DNA of 64,000 nt, from NCBI GenBank assembly GCA_937136395.1, contig CAKZOI010000022.1, positions 186,001-250,000 on the forward strand. Direction: 5' to 3'. This stretch comes from an uncultured Opitutia bacterium. GTDB taxonomy: Bacteria; Verrucomicrobiota; Verrucomicrobiia; Opitutales; Coraliomargaritaceae. Below, piece by piece: positions 44,811 through 56,714 of this stretch; position 1 is the first letter of the stretch, and each line of letters begins with the position of its first letter. A program made the position numbers and the translations under genes. Under the pieces are notes generated by a model that was not told the origin of the DNA, ran no database searches, and saw only the letters and a program-made list of their open reading frames with translations.

Positions 44811-46244
44811 TTAGGAATCCTTAAATTGTGCAACCAAACCGGTAACCGTGGCTTTTGCATCGCCGTAAATCATACGAGTATTCGGCGCGGTGAAGAGGGC
44901 ATTTTCTAGGCCAGAGAAGCCTGCGCCTTTACCACGTTTGAGGCAGAAGGTGGTTTTTGCTTTGTGAGCGTTAATGATCGGCATGCCATAAATTGGACTG
45001 CTTGGATCGTCTGCGGCAGCGGGGTTCACCACATCGTTGGCGCCGATCACGATGGCGACATCGACCATTTCAATCGTTGGGTTGACGTCGTCCATTTCGC
45101 AGAGTTGCTCGTAGGGCACATCAGCTTCGGCGAGGAGCACGTTCATGTGACCTGGCATACGACCGGCGACTGGGTGGATGGCATAGCGAATTTCGCAGCC
45201 ATTCTCTTCGAGGATTTCGCCGAGCTCTTTCACTGCGTGTTGTGCTTGAGCGACCGCCATGCCGTAGCCTGGAATCACGATCACATTTTTTGCGGCTTCG
45301 AGAATGTAATAAGCGTCTTCGACTGAAACAGGCTTCATCTCACCAGTGCTGGTGCCACCTGTGGATTGCGCGCTTGCACCAAATCCAGAGAAGAGCACGT
45401 TGACCAAGGTCCGATTCATCGCCTTACACATAATGACCGTGAGGATCAGACCCGAAGCGCCGACTAAACAGCCGGCGACAATAAGCACGTTATTTTGGAT
45501 GACGAACCCAGCGGCACAGGCGGCTAAGCCAGAGCAGGAATTTAGCAGTGAAATAACCACTGGCATATCACCACCACCGATGGGCATAACTGCAAAGATG
45601 CCGAGTAGAAGTGACAGCACGATGACTGTGATCAGCATCGGATAGCCGAGTGAGCCAGTGGGGTCGAAGGCGAACACGATGCCTGTGACAATGATGCCAA
45701 GGGCGAGCAGTGCGTTGAATGCTTTTTGTGCGGGAAAGGTGAGGGCGCGTCCGCCGAGTTTACCAGAGAGCTTGCCCCAAGCATACATCGATCCGGTAAA
45801 GGTGATGCCGCCGATTAAAATCGCGAGCACGGTGACGGTTGCGGTGAAGGCGTCCATGTCAACGAAAGCTGTGTCGACAGCATTGGCGATTTTACCCAGG
45901 ACTGTTTCCGTAGTGGCATGGCTGATACGTTGATACTCAGCCCATCCCACCAGAAGTGAGGCCAAGCCGCCAAAGCCGTTGAAGAGCGCAACGAGTTCAG
46001 GCATGCCAGTCATTTGCACACGTTTTGCGGCGACAAAACCGATCACGCTGCCGACCAAGAGCGCCGCGATGACCAGCTTGAGATCAAGTCCGCTTTCGAG
46101 CAGCGTGACTAAGATCGCAAGCCCCATACCGACTGAGGACAGGAGGTTGCCTTTACGCGCAGTTGCCGCGTTGCCGAGCATCTTAATGCCGAAGACAAAC
46201 AATATCGAAGCGACGATATAAGAGAGATTTACTAAATTTTCCAT
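44811..46244 (-). CDS. pntB: NAD(P) transhydrogenase subunit beta
   Basis: A 477-residue protein with about nine membrane helices (1-290) and a C-terminal NADP(H)-binding domain (VIVIPGYGMAVAQAQH, then AGRMPGHMNVLLAEADVPYE). With PntA it drives hydride transfer from NADH to NADP+ using the proton gradient. Ends with KRGKGAGFSGLENALF, matching the family. It follows pntA2 by 38 bp in the same operon. Confidence 0.95.
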   Translation of the reverse strand: MENLVNLSYIVASILFVFGIKMLGNAATARKGNLLSSVGMGLAILVTLLESGLDLKLVIAALLVGSVIGFVAAKRVQMTGMPELVALFNGFGGLASLLVGWAEYQRISHATTETVLGKIANAVDTAFVDMDAFTATVTVLAILIGGITFTGSMYAWGKLSGKLGGRALTFPAQKAFNALLALGIIVTGIVFAFDPTGSLGYPMLITVIVLSLLLGIFAVMPIGGGDMPVVISLLNSCSGLAACAAGFVIQNNVLIVAGCLVGASGLILTVIMCKAMNRTLVNVLFSGFGASAQSTGGTSTGEMKPVSVEDAYYILEAAKNVIVIPGYGMAVAQAQHAVKELGEILEENGCEIRYAIHPVAGRMPGHMNVLLAEADVPYEQLCEMDDVNPTIEMVDVAIVIGANDVVNPAAADDPSSPIYGMPIINAHKAKTTFCLKRGKGAGFSGLENALFTAPNTRMIYGDAKATVTGLVAQFKDS

Positions 46245-46282
46245 GCGATGTTCAAAGTTGGACGTTCAATGTCTGTGACCCG

Positions 46283-46561
46283 CTATTTCTTCTTTTTAAA
46301 CATGCCGAGCATGCGGTCGGTGACCATGTAGCCACCCACGACGTTGATCGTGGCGAGAACTATTGCGGCGAAGCCGAGCCAAACGGAGAGTGAGTCGCTG
46401 CCGGTTTTGATGGCGAGAATCGCGCCGACGACGGTGATGCCAGATATTGCATTCGAGCCAGACATGAGTGGCGTGTGCAATTGCGAGGGGACTTTTGCGA
46501 TAAGTTCGAAGCCTAGGAAGGCGGCGAGCACGAAGATGAAAAGTAAAAGTGTGAGTTCCAT
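46283..46561 (-). CDS. pntA2: NAD(P) transhydrogenase alpha subunit, membrane part
   Basis: A 92-residue protein with three membrane helices (LLLFIFVLAAFLGFELIAKV, then ISGITVVGAILAI and IVLATINVVGGYMV). It is the separate membrane portion of the split alpha subunit; in E. coli it is fused to the NAD-binding part. The order alpha-1, alpha-2, beta is the usual three-gene form. Confidence 0.94.
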   Translation of the reverse strand: MELTLLLFIFVLAAFLGFELIAKVPSQLHTPLMSGSNAISGITVVGAILAIKTGSDSLSVWLGFAAIVLATINVVGGYMVTDRMLGMFKKKK

Positions 46562-46602
46562 GGGAATTAATGGCTAATGATTAATAGGTAATGGCTGATT
46601 GG

Positions 46603-47736
46603 CTATTTGCCTGCAAAGCGCTCGTGGACAACTGTTCCGTCTTTGGTGATGAGGCAGCCTTTGAGGATTTCGTCGTCGGTGTCGTATTTAAAATCCTTGG
46701 CCTCGGTATCCCAGAAGTGCTCGATTAAGTTATAGAAGTTAGATGCGAGCATGAGTGTGGCATCTTTCGGGTAGTAGCCTTCGAGGTTTTCGAGTCCTAG
46801 GATACGCACGCCGTTTTCGGTGACGACTTCTTCGCCGACTTTTGAGCCTTCGACGTTACCCCCCGATTCAACTGCGAGATCGACCAAGACACTACCTGCT
46901 TGCATTTGATCGAGTACCTCTTTGTTGAGAATGAGCGGTGCTTTACGTCCGAATAGCTTTGCAGTGGTAATGACGACATCGGCACGTGCACAGGCTTTTG
47001 CCATTTCTTGGCGCTGTTTTTCCAGTTGCTCGGGGGTGAGTTCCTTGGCGTAGCCTTGATCGGTTTGCCCAGTGTCGCCGAGGTCGACTTTGACGAATTT
47101 TGCGCCGAGCGACTTTACTTGCTCTTCAACTACGGGACGAGTGTCGAAAGCTTCAACACGTGCGCCGAGGCGTTTCGCAGTCGCAATCGCTTGGAGGCCC
47201 GCGACACCGACACCGATAATGAAATAGCGAGCGGGTGAGATCGTGCCAGACGGAGTCATCATCATCGGCAGAATCTTCGTCATACGGTCGGCAGATAAAG
47301 TGACTGCGGCATACCCAGCGAGATTTGCTTGTGACGACAGTGCATCCATTTTCTGGGCCAGCGTCGACCGAGGGATCATTTCCAAACTGATCGCAGCAAT
47401 GTCACGTGAGGCGAGATTGTTGATGAGTTCAGTTTCATTGAAAGGGTCTAAGAAGCTGATATGTAATGTGCCAGCCTTGAGCATCGCGAGGTCTTCGGCT
47501 TCGGGCTTGCGCACGCGAGTGACGATGTCTGCCTGATTGTAACCGGTTTTGGCGTCATCGACGATATTTGCGCCTGAGGAAATATATTCTGCGTCGCTGT
47601 AGTCTGATTTTTGACCCGCTCCTTTTTCGACGATTACTTCGATGCCAAGGTCGATTAATTTTTTAGCAGTGGAAGGTGCGATAGCTGCACGTGTTTCAGC
47701 TGGATGCGTTTCTTTGGGAGCGAATAAGCGCTTCAT
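46603..47736 (-). CDS. pntA1: NAD(P) transhydrogenase alpha subunit, NAD-binding part
   Basis: A 377-residue soluble protein of alanine dehydrogenase/transhydrogenase fold. KETHPAETRAAIAPSTAKKL starts the N-terminal domain; FIIGVGVAGLQAIATAKRLG is the NAD-binding Rossmann motif near 173-192, followed by VEAFDTRP, and the RQEMAKACARADVVITTAKL block. It begins the operon; the 180-bp spacer upstream faces the DoxX gene. Confidence 0.95.
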   Translation of the reverse strand: MKRLFAPKETHPAETRAAIAPSTAKKLIDLGIEVIVEKGAGQKSDYSDAEYISSGANIVDDAKTGYNQADIVTRVRKPEAEDLAMLKAGTLHISFLDPFNETELINNLASRDIAAISLEMIPRSTLAQKMDALSSQANLAGYAAVTLSADRMTKILPMMMTPSGTISPARYFIIGVGVAGLQAIATAKRLGARVEAFDTRPVVEEQVKSLGAKFVKVDLGDTGQTDQGYAKELTPEQLEKQRQEMAKACARADVVITTAKLFGRKAPLILNKEVLDQMQAGSVLVDLAVESGGNVEGSKVGEEVVTENGVRILGLENLEGYYPKDATLMLASNFYNLIEHFWDTEAKDFKYDTDDEILKGCLITKDGTVVHERFAGK

Positions 47737-47916
47737 TGTATGTAGTCGTTAGAGGATACTGAATAATTGTAAGGGTCGACAAAGAGGCTTAACTGAGGGT
47801 AAGTCAATTTATGAATCTTTGGCGGAGAGTGATAGAGGGTATTCTGCGAGTGGGTAGTCCGCTTATTGGAATAAACTCGGTAGAAGTGTTTCTTAAACTT
47901 TAATTAACAAAAACTT

Positions 47917-48330
47917 ATGACAGATGCAAAAAGCTTCACTCCTCTGGTAATCCTATCTTGGACCTGCCAAATCGCCGCTGCCGCTATACTTTTTCAGACA
48001 TTGTTCTTTAAATTCACGGGAGCTGCCGAATCGATCTACATTTTCGAGACTGTGGGTATGGAGCCGTTTGGGCGTTATTTGTCGGGAGTCGCCGAGTTGA
48101 TTGCCGGAGTCTTATTGCTGATTCCGCGACTTTCATGGGCTGGGGCAGCGCTTGCGATTTCGGTGATGCTTGGTGCGATTGCTTCGCACCTGACCGTGCT
48201 CGGCATTGTGGTGCTCGATGATGGGGGCTTACTCTTTGTGCTCGCGGTTACGGTCACCGTTTGTTCGTCAATTGTGTTGTGGTTACGCAGAGCGAGTGTC
48301 GCCCAATTATTGTCTAGATTTCGTAATTAG
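47917..48330 (+). CDS. DoxX-family membrane protein
   Basis: A 137-residue protein with four membrane helices. FFKFTGAAESIYIFETVGME after the first helix and AELIAGVLLLIPRLSWAGAA match the DoxX/DoxD family, variously linked to quinone or thiol redox functions. It is the first gene of a same-direction run with a SCO1-like and a metal-ligand-rich protein, which fits a respiratory or redox-stress role, but the gap to the next gene is 113 bp. Confidence 0.75.
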   Translation: MTDAKSFTPLVILSWTCQIAAAAILFQTLFFKFTGAAESIYIFETVGMEPFGRYLSGVAELIAGVLLLIPRLSWAGAALAISVMLGAIASHLTVLGIVVLDDGGLLFVLAVTVTVCSSIVLWLRRASVAQLLSRFRN

Positions 48331-48443
48331 CCCATCTATTAGCGCTGCTTCCTCGCATAAATATGTCGCTTTAATAATAGGACCATGGGGAGACTTAGTC
48401 ACTTGTAGGTTGAGTTTTTGATGTTTCCACACAGCGTAACCGC

Positions 48444-49289
48444 ATGTTTCGCTTTTTCTATTGTAGTTTAATCGCCTCTTTTTCGCTTCTCACTGCGGAA
48501 CCTGTCGCGGTGCAAGGTCGGGTGGTGGAAACACTGCCAGACTCTCGGGAATATCGCCTGATACTTGATACGCCTTCAGCGAAACGGTTGGCGGTGGAGC
48601 CGTCACAGGCGTTTCGCGTTGGTCTAGGTGATGCGGAGCTCGATTACACGAACCGAACGATACGAGCGGATGCGGTTTTTTATAATAAAATGTGGCATCT
48701 TGAGCGAATTTTTCCAGTCGATGGTATAGGCGCCAAAGTGATGCAGGATGTGAATACTCGTTTGCATAAGGAAACGGCGACGATGAGCCGCCGTAAGTAT
48801 GTAAAAGAAGGAGATTACATCCCGAATTTTTCGATGATCAATCAGGACGGACAGTTTCTGCAGATTCGTGAATTGCAGGGGCATGCGTTTGTGCTCAACT
48901 TTATTTTCACACGCTGCACGGTCCCGTCAATGTGCCCCGCATCGACAACGCGCATGTCAGAGTTGCAATCGAATGCGCGTGAGGCGGGCTTGGATGAGTT
49001 ACACTTTGTCACGATTACGTTTGATCCAGAGTTCGATTCGCCGGGTATCCTACGGCAATACGCGAAAGGCTATGGCATCGAGCTCGATAATTTCCATTTG
49101 CTGACAGGGTCGACGCAAGTCGTTCAAGACCTATTACGTCAGTTTGGTATTTTAACGATGGAAGAGGATGGCACGATTAACCATACTATGGCGACCTTGC
49201 TGGTGGATGATAAAGGGCGTGTTGCTTTCCGAAAAGAAGGTGCTAGCTGGACGGTTAAAGATTTCTTGGAAGCGGCGAAGGAACTGTAA
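48444..49289 (+). CDS. SCO1/SenC-like copper chaperone
   Basis: A 281-residue exported protein. After a signal peptide there is an extra N-terminal domain (20-95) with an OB-like strand pattern similar to copper-binding additions, then a thioredoxin-fold SCO domain. The metal ligands are Cys158 and Cys164 in FTRCTVPSMCP, spaced CX5C instead of the usual CX3C, and His247 in TINHTMATLL. SCO proteins deliver copper to the CuA site of cytochrome oxidase or reduce its thiols. The next gene starts 16 bp later. Confidence 0.85.
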   Translation: MFRFFYCSLIASFSLLTAEPVAVQGRVVETLPDSREYRLILDTPSAKRLAVEPSQAFRVGLGDAELDYTNRTIRADAVFYNKMWHLERIFPVDGIGAKVMQDVNTRLHKETATMSRRKYVKEGDYIPNFSMINQDGQFLQIRELQGHAFVLNFIFTRCTVPSMCPASTTRMSELQSNAREAGLDELHFVTITFDPEFDSPGILRQYAKGYGIELDNFHLLTGSTQVVQDLLRQFGILTMEEDGTINHTMATLLVDDKGRVAFRKEGASWTVKDFLEAAKEL

Positions 49290-49305
49290 TTAATTACACG
49301 TGAAG

Positions 49306-50229
49306 ATGAAAGACGAGCGATCAACAGACTATACAAAGGTAAAATGGGTGTCCCTCTTGTCGATTAGTGCGGTATTTGTTGCTGCTTTCTTCGTATTGCG
49401 GTCATTGCCGGATGCGGAGTGTGGGTTTCTACATTACATCGAAATCGTGAATGAAAATGGTGAGATCGAACTTTGTGCGACGAATCACGCAGGCTTCTTG
49501 GATTTAACGGTCTTGAAATATCCGGTAGAGATCGAATTAGAATCCGAGCCATTATCCGTCGGACAGACCGAGCCGGTTCGTTTATTTTTAGAAACGTCAG
49601 GTGGTATGACGATGGCTCCTCACGAATTAGCGGTGACTCACACTGAGAAGATGCACCTTATGGTGATTGATCCGTCCTTGGAGGACTACCATCACTTGCA
49701 TCCGAATCCAGTGGGATTTGATGGCCGCTATGACTTTGAATTTACACCTAAAAAATCTGGGGAGTATCGCATCTTTGCTGAAGTGGTGCCAGTTATGAGC
49801 CGTCGTCAAGCGATAGCAACAAACTCGCTGAATGTTCCTGGGGCTGCGGAGCAGCCGGAGTTTTCTCAGTCAACAGAGTCGATTGTTGACGGTATTCATT
49901 TTCAATTAGCGCAATTGCCCGAGACTTTGAAGACTGGGCGTGACTATCAATTCTCACTCGAAGTGACTGGAGCCAATGGAGATCCGATTACACTTGAAAC
50001 CGTGATGGATGCGAAAGGGCACATGGTTGCTTTTGATGCCGAAGGACGAGGCTTCGCGCATATGCACCCCATCGACAGTGTTGCTACGGCGCAAGGTGAT
50101 GGCGCAAGCGATGGCGATGAACTCTCCTTTTTATTTAATGTCCCCAATCCTGGCTGGTATCGACTCTTCGCTCAGATTCAGGTCGATGGTCGGGCCGTCT
50201 TTGGCCGTTTTGACCTTAAGGTTCAGTAG
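49306..50229 (+). CDS. Membrane-anchored protein with His/Met-rich repeats, likely metal-binding, unknown
   Basis: A 307-residue protein from ATG 49306 (GTG 49300 also possible). One membrane helix near 15-34 is followed by two similar beta-sandwich domains. Each has a histidine/methionine cluster: MHLMVIDPSLEDYHHLHPNP in the first, AKGHMVAFDAEGRGFAHMHP in the second. This pattern resembles periplasmic copper- or other metal-handling proteins. It directly follows the SCO1-like gene, which supports a copper role. That is inference; no family name is certain. Confidence 0.7.
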   Translation: MKDERSTDYTKVKWVSLLSISAVFVAAFFVLRSLPDAECGFLHYIEIVNENGEIELCATNHAGFLDLTVLKYPVEIELESEPLSVGQTEPVRLFLETSGGMTMAPHELAVTHTEKMHLMVIDPSLEDYHHLHPNPVGFDGRYDFEFTPKKSGEYRIFAEVVPVMSRRQAIATNSLNVPGAAEQPEFSQSTESIVDGIHFQLAQLPETLKTGRDYQFSLEVTGANGDPITLETVMDAKGHMVAFDAEGRGFAHMHPIDSVATAQGDGASDGDELSFLFNVPNPGWYRLFAQIQVDGRAVFGRFDLKVQ

Positions 50230-50274
50230 TTACTTTTCATTGCAGACGAGACCTAATCACAACAAAATGCGCTC

Positions 50275-50808
50275 ATGAAAACCTTTGAAGAATTTGTAGC
50301 CAGCCGCGAGCAAATGGACCCATCTGCACGCAAGATGACGGAGCACCAGTGGGAGCAAGCATATGCCGCCTACCGCAGTTCCCGTGAGCGTGTCAGGAAG
50401 TCTTCATCGTCTACCGAATCGAAACGAGAGAGCGGTCAATCTAAGCGAAAGAAAAGCTCATCAACACATTCCCGAGGCACGCGCCCCACGCCGCCAGTAA
50501 CTGGAGCTATCGCGCTTCGGCAGCAAGTTCGAGCGCAGTCTGCGTATAGTGATTTTCGCGTGATGGTCGATCTTCTCGCATGGGTGGTTATCGGCGTGAT
50601 TATAGTGAATGCATTATTGAAGATGTCGATGATGGTGAGCGTTTACGTGACGATGTCTGCATTGCTCGAAGGCGCCTTGGGCGTGCTAGTCGCATTTGTC
50701 TCCAAACATTTGATTCAAGTGGTGATCGATATTGCAGACATCGCGTTGTTAGAGCGTCAAAAAGACCACAAAAGTCCTTCAGTGAAAAGTGATGAACCTG
50801 AGAGTTGA
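50275..50808 (+). CDS. Small membrane protein with basic Ser-rich N-terminus, unknown
   Basis: A 177-residue protein. Residues 1-80 are hydrophilic and rich in Ser, Lys and Arg (RVRKSSSSTESKRE); two membrane helices follow at about 95-118 and 120-145 (VMVDLLAWVVIGVIIVNALL). A short basic tail ends it. The gene is 45 bp after the metal-binding protein gene. No recognised family. Confidence 0.6.
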   Translation: MKTFEEFVASREQMDPSARKMTEHQWEQAYAAYRSSRERVRKSSSSTESKRESGQSKRKKSSSTHSRGTRPTPPVTGAIALRQQVRAQSAYSDFRVMVDLLAWVVIGVIIVNALLKMSMMVSVYVTMSALLEGALGVLVAFVSKHLIQVVIDIADIALLERQKDHKSPSVKSDEPES

Positions 50809-50873
50809 CTGTCATTTGGCGATTGAATCGTTGTCCAGCTTACGCATGCTAAGCGTTGCAAGGCTTACCTCCA

Positions 50874-51730
50874 ATGTCCTACAAAGTTCGACTTAGCCAG
50901 ATCAATCCTGATTTCTCGTTTCAGCCTCCTCCTGAGGGCGACTGGACTAATACTATCGAGGATGACGATGGATTGATATTTTTGATGAATCGAGTCGCGG
51001 TGGCGGCTTCTCAGGATGCGCTGGTCGATTTCCCCGAAATTGAGATCACCAAAGGCAGTCGGCGAGTAAATGTGACAGCGGTGAGTGGGCAGTTGATTTA
51101 TAACGATGCGCATACATCCAGTCGCCAGAATTTAAAGGTGATTCCGGACGAGGTTATACGGCTGTTGGAAGGTAAGCCCTTAGATGAAGTGTTTTTAGAT
51201 GCTGACGAAAAGGAAATCGAGGCGCCCGAGGTTCGTTATAGAAAGTCGATAGGCACCCCTAAGTTTAAGGCCATGGCACTTGCGGTCATGTTGGGCTCTT
51301 TGTGCTGGGCTGCTTTTGTGATTAAACAAGAATATGGAACATCCGAAACATTGATTGGCACGCCACGTTTTATCCATAACACTGAAGGAGCCGAGGAAGT
51401 GCTTAAGAACTATCAAGGTGTCTATTTGAGTGCGGTGAAAGAGGGTGGATCCGTCTTGGATTCGTCTTGTAGCTGTCGGCTAGAGGGCAATTGGATCTCT
51501 ATGAAATATGGTATTCAAAACAGCAACAAAGTTATGTGCTCGTGCTGACACAGTCATATTCACTCTTGGTGGGCTCGCACGATGGCAAGTTAGCATTCCT
51601 TGGGGGCGAATATCACTTGTTGGAAGTGATCAGTGATGGAGTGCTGCAACTACACAATATTATGTATCGCCAACAGAATGCTCCTCTGACGGTGTTGGGT
51701 AAGGTCGTCAGTGCACACGATGTGAACTAA
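50874..51730 (+). pseudogene. Single-helix membrane protein gene with frameshift near 51515
   Basis: From ATG 50874 the first frame encodes about 220 residues with one helix (FKAMALAVMLGSLCWAAFVI) and stops at 51548. The continuation, QSYVLVLTQSYSLLVGSHDG and on to 51730, lies in the next frame. Both frames overlap around CAAAACAGCAACAAAG (about 51514-51529), where a single-base change would restore one protein of about 285 residues. The protein family is unknown. Real decay, programmed shifting and sequence error are all open. Confidence 0.6.
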
Positions 51731-51734
51731 GGTG

Positions 51735-52232
51735 CTAGCGCACAAAATAAGTCACGTTCAATCCTGAGAGGCGGATGCGGCCTGTGTTGATGTCACCATC
51801 GTCGAGATCTTTATCGATCTCAAGTAGGCGGTTGAGACTTACATTGATTGGGTTGTTCGCTGAGTTGACGACCTCGATATATGCAAAATCGATTTTTGCA
51901 TTTGGATCGTAGCCCCATCGATAATCGCCACCGACGGGGCTAGGGTATTTCCACTGAGGGCTCAATCGATCTTCCATTCCGATTGGAAACATGCCCGCGA
52001 CTGGTTGTGAGGGGGGAATGTGCCCAACTCTAGTTCGTAAGTGTCGAAGAGTTGTTCATACATACGAAGGTCATGCTCCAGTTTGCTAACTTGTGCGCTT
52101 TGCGTCGCCCGCTTAAAATACGGAAGTGACAGTGCCGCTAAAAATGCCGATAATAGTCACCACGACTGCCAATTCGATCAATGAAAACCCAGATCGTTTT
52201 AGTTGAGTGGAGATGTTTCGATGGTGAAACAT
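51735..52232 (-). pseudogene. Type IV pilin / pseudopilin-like gene with two homopolymer frameshifts
   Basis: From ATG 52232 the frame begins MFHHRNISTQLKRSGFSLIE, a prepilin leader with G-F-S-L-I-E cleavage site and hydrophobic LAVVVTIIGI. A run of five T on the minus strand near 52140-52144 (four expected) shifts into a short stop. The next frame continues LAALSLPYFKRATQSAQVSK... to FPP, where a run of six C near 52011-52016 (seven expected) shifts again into MFPIGMEDRLSP...NVTYFVR (stop at 51735). The sum is a normal pilin of about 165 residues in three pieces. It could be an old pseudogene or sequencing error. Confidence 0.75.
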
Positions 52233-52305
52233 AGTGGTAGGTGTTATATGAAGTTCTACGGTCTGAGAATCTTTTTATTGCGTGGACCCAGACTCCGAAT
52301 GGCTT

Positions 52306-53157
52306 CTAAAGCTTGGAATATCCTAAAATTTCAATCTTCAGTTTTTTAGCTTTGAGAAGCAGAGAGGCTTTATCTAGCAGCAAAACATGCTCACATTCTA
52401 GCGCAGCGGTTCGTATACCAGCCGCATCCATCATCTCAAGTGTGCGCTCGCCAAATACTGGAACATCGAAGCGGTAATCTTGTTGGCGCTTTACAGTCTT
52501 AACAAAGATGAGCCCATCGGTTTTAAAGCTGCCTGCGCGTTGTAGCATCGGGTCGGTTCCTTCGTAAGCTTCAACTGCGAGAACGGTGCCTTTGCGAACG
52601 ACGACACCTTGTCCAATGTCTAGATCGGCGGCGCCTTTGGCGATTTGTATGCCATGCTCTACATACTCCATGTCGGCCTTCAAGTTACCCGAAGTCATCA
52701 AGCCTTCCGTCGCCAGTTGATCGTCTAGAAAAGAGCGAGCATCTAGCATCGTGATGTTGACCGCTTCGATTTCCGCGGCAATCGCTCCGAATATGGTCTC
52801 CGCGTTTTTCTTTTTTAAGCTGTTTAAAATCTTTAGTGCCTTTAGGTCGGGGTGCAGTCCATGGAAGAGTCGACGTGGAGTGATTTGTCCTGCCATGATC
52901 GCATACTGGCAGCCCAGTTTTTGCAGTGATTTGAGCATCTTTCCGAGCTGCCCGACTTTAATTTGGATGTGCGAATCTTGAGGTAGTTGGGCGACCCAAT
53001 CTGTATCGGTTTCACCATGAAAAGAAATCACCCGTAGGGGTAAGCCAGCGGCAAGGATACGCTCGGCCATCAAGATCGGGTAGCGCCCTTTACCAGCGAT
53101 CAAGCCGATTGGTTCGGCTTTGAAATCCTTGGGTAGAAACTGTGAAGGGGGATTCAT
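52306..53157 (-). CDS. lpxI: UDP-2,3-diacylglucosamine pyrophosphatase LpxI
   Basis: A 283-residue enzyme that splits UDP-2,3-diacylglucosamine to lipid X in lipid A synthesis, in organisms without LpxH. GLIAGKGRYPILMAERILAA opens the N-terminal domain; MAGQITPRRLF and LLDARSFLDDQLATEG follow, and VVVRKGTVLAVEAYEGTDPM is the C-terminal signature. ATG 53157 is chosen because it sits eight bases behind the upstream stop; the frame opens earlier inside that gene. It supports a lipopolysaccharide-bearing outer membrane. Confidence 0.93.
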   Translation of the reverse strand: MNPPSQFLPKDFKAEPIGLIAGKGRYPILMAERILAAGLPLRVISFHGETDTDWVAQLPQDSHIQIKVGQLGKMLKSLQKLGCQYAIMAGQITPRRLFHGLHPDLKALKILNSLKKKNAETIFGAIAAEIEAVNITMLDARSFLDDQLATEGLMTSGNLKADMEYVEHGIQIAKGAADLDIGQGVVVRKGTVLAVEAYEGTDPMLQRAGSFKTDGLIFVKTVKRQQDYRFDVPVFGERTLEMMDAAGIRTAALECEHVLLLDKASLLLKAKKLKIEILGYSKL

Positions 53158-53164
53158 TGAAAGC

Positions 53165-53985
53165 TTACTCAGAATACTCGTATGGGCGTGCGGAGGGAAC
53201 CTCAAAGTATGCGCTGGGGATAATCAGCATCGGAGCCGCAGGCTTGCCAGGCTCAGGAGCCTTGAAGTGGACTCTGTTGGATGCATGGAGAGTAGCCTCC
53301 GCAAATGCTTGCTTTTGGGGGTCCATTTCAGCGCTGTCGATTATTTCGGCAATTTCAGTCGAAGCGGCGCTTTGTGAGCTGATTCGTATGCCACCAAATT
53401 TCGAAATGAATTCGCGCTTATCACCATTAGCGTAATAGAAGGTCGCATTGCCGCCAAAGGTTAGGATACTGGTGCCTAGCTCTGAGAGTTCGACACGGCA
53501 ATTTGCGGAGTGCACTCGGACCGTTCCATGTGGGGTTTTCACTCGTATATTTGAGCGTGGAGATAAGCCTTTGGTGGAGAGATTGATCGCGCCAGATTTT
53601 AACTCGATATCGATGACCGAAGTCGAAGGCTCGAAATCAAGTGCAGCACGCTCTTCATTGAATGGCGTCTGCGTATAATCGATGAAGCGAACCTCTGTCT
53701 CGGAGTCGATGCCAATGCCTAAACCATTTGAACATGCCAGCAATAGATAGGCATCCTGCTTTGTTGTGATCAATTGGCCGCTTAAATGGAGCGTTTCGTG
53801 TAGGCTGAATGGAGTAAGTGTGACAGTTTCGTCGCTCAACAGTGTCGTTCCTTCGACACTGGTAACAATTGCGATACCTGGATTTTCACGAGTCGTCTCC
53901 TGGGCCTGCAAGGCAGATCCACTGCTCACCATCATCAAGAGGGTGGCGGTTAGGCGGCGAATCATACGTTGGTGAATCGAGAACA

Positions 53986-53986
<1 letters not shown>
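53165..53986 (-). CDS. FecR-domain exported protein
   Basis: A 273-residue protein with an N-terminal membrane/signal helix (LTATLLMMVSSGSALQAQ) and a FecR-like double-stranded beta-helix core (LLACSNGLGIGIDSETEVRF, then IRVKTPHGTVRVHSANCRVE). The C-terminal 60 residues are low in structure. FecR proteins are anti-sigma regulators, but many envelope proteins share the fold without that role. Start codon overlaps the leuS stop (53986), and lpxI follows by eight bases, so the three form one operon. Confidence 0.78.
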
Positions 53987-56565
<2,579 letters not shown>

Positions 56566-56714
56566 TTTTAGAAAACGGCGGATTTAGAAGGCTCTCGGCG
56601 TTGTCGTCAAGGTGCTATGGAAGGTAGGAGTGAGAAGTTCGGAGTGTTTCTACACGGGTGTATTTGCACATGAATGGCTTGATCTCTTGGGAATTCGCCT
56701 GCATGTTGTCGCTA

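Noticed and set aside
53158-53205. Longer start for lpxI inside the FecR gene
   Set aside because: It would overlap the upstream gene by 41 bases with residues not found in the family; ATG 53157 fits the spacing.
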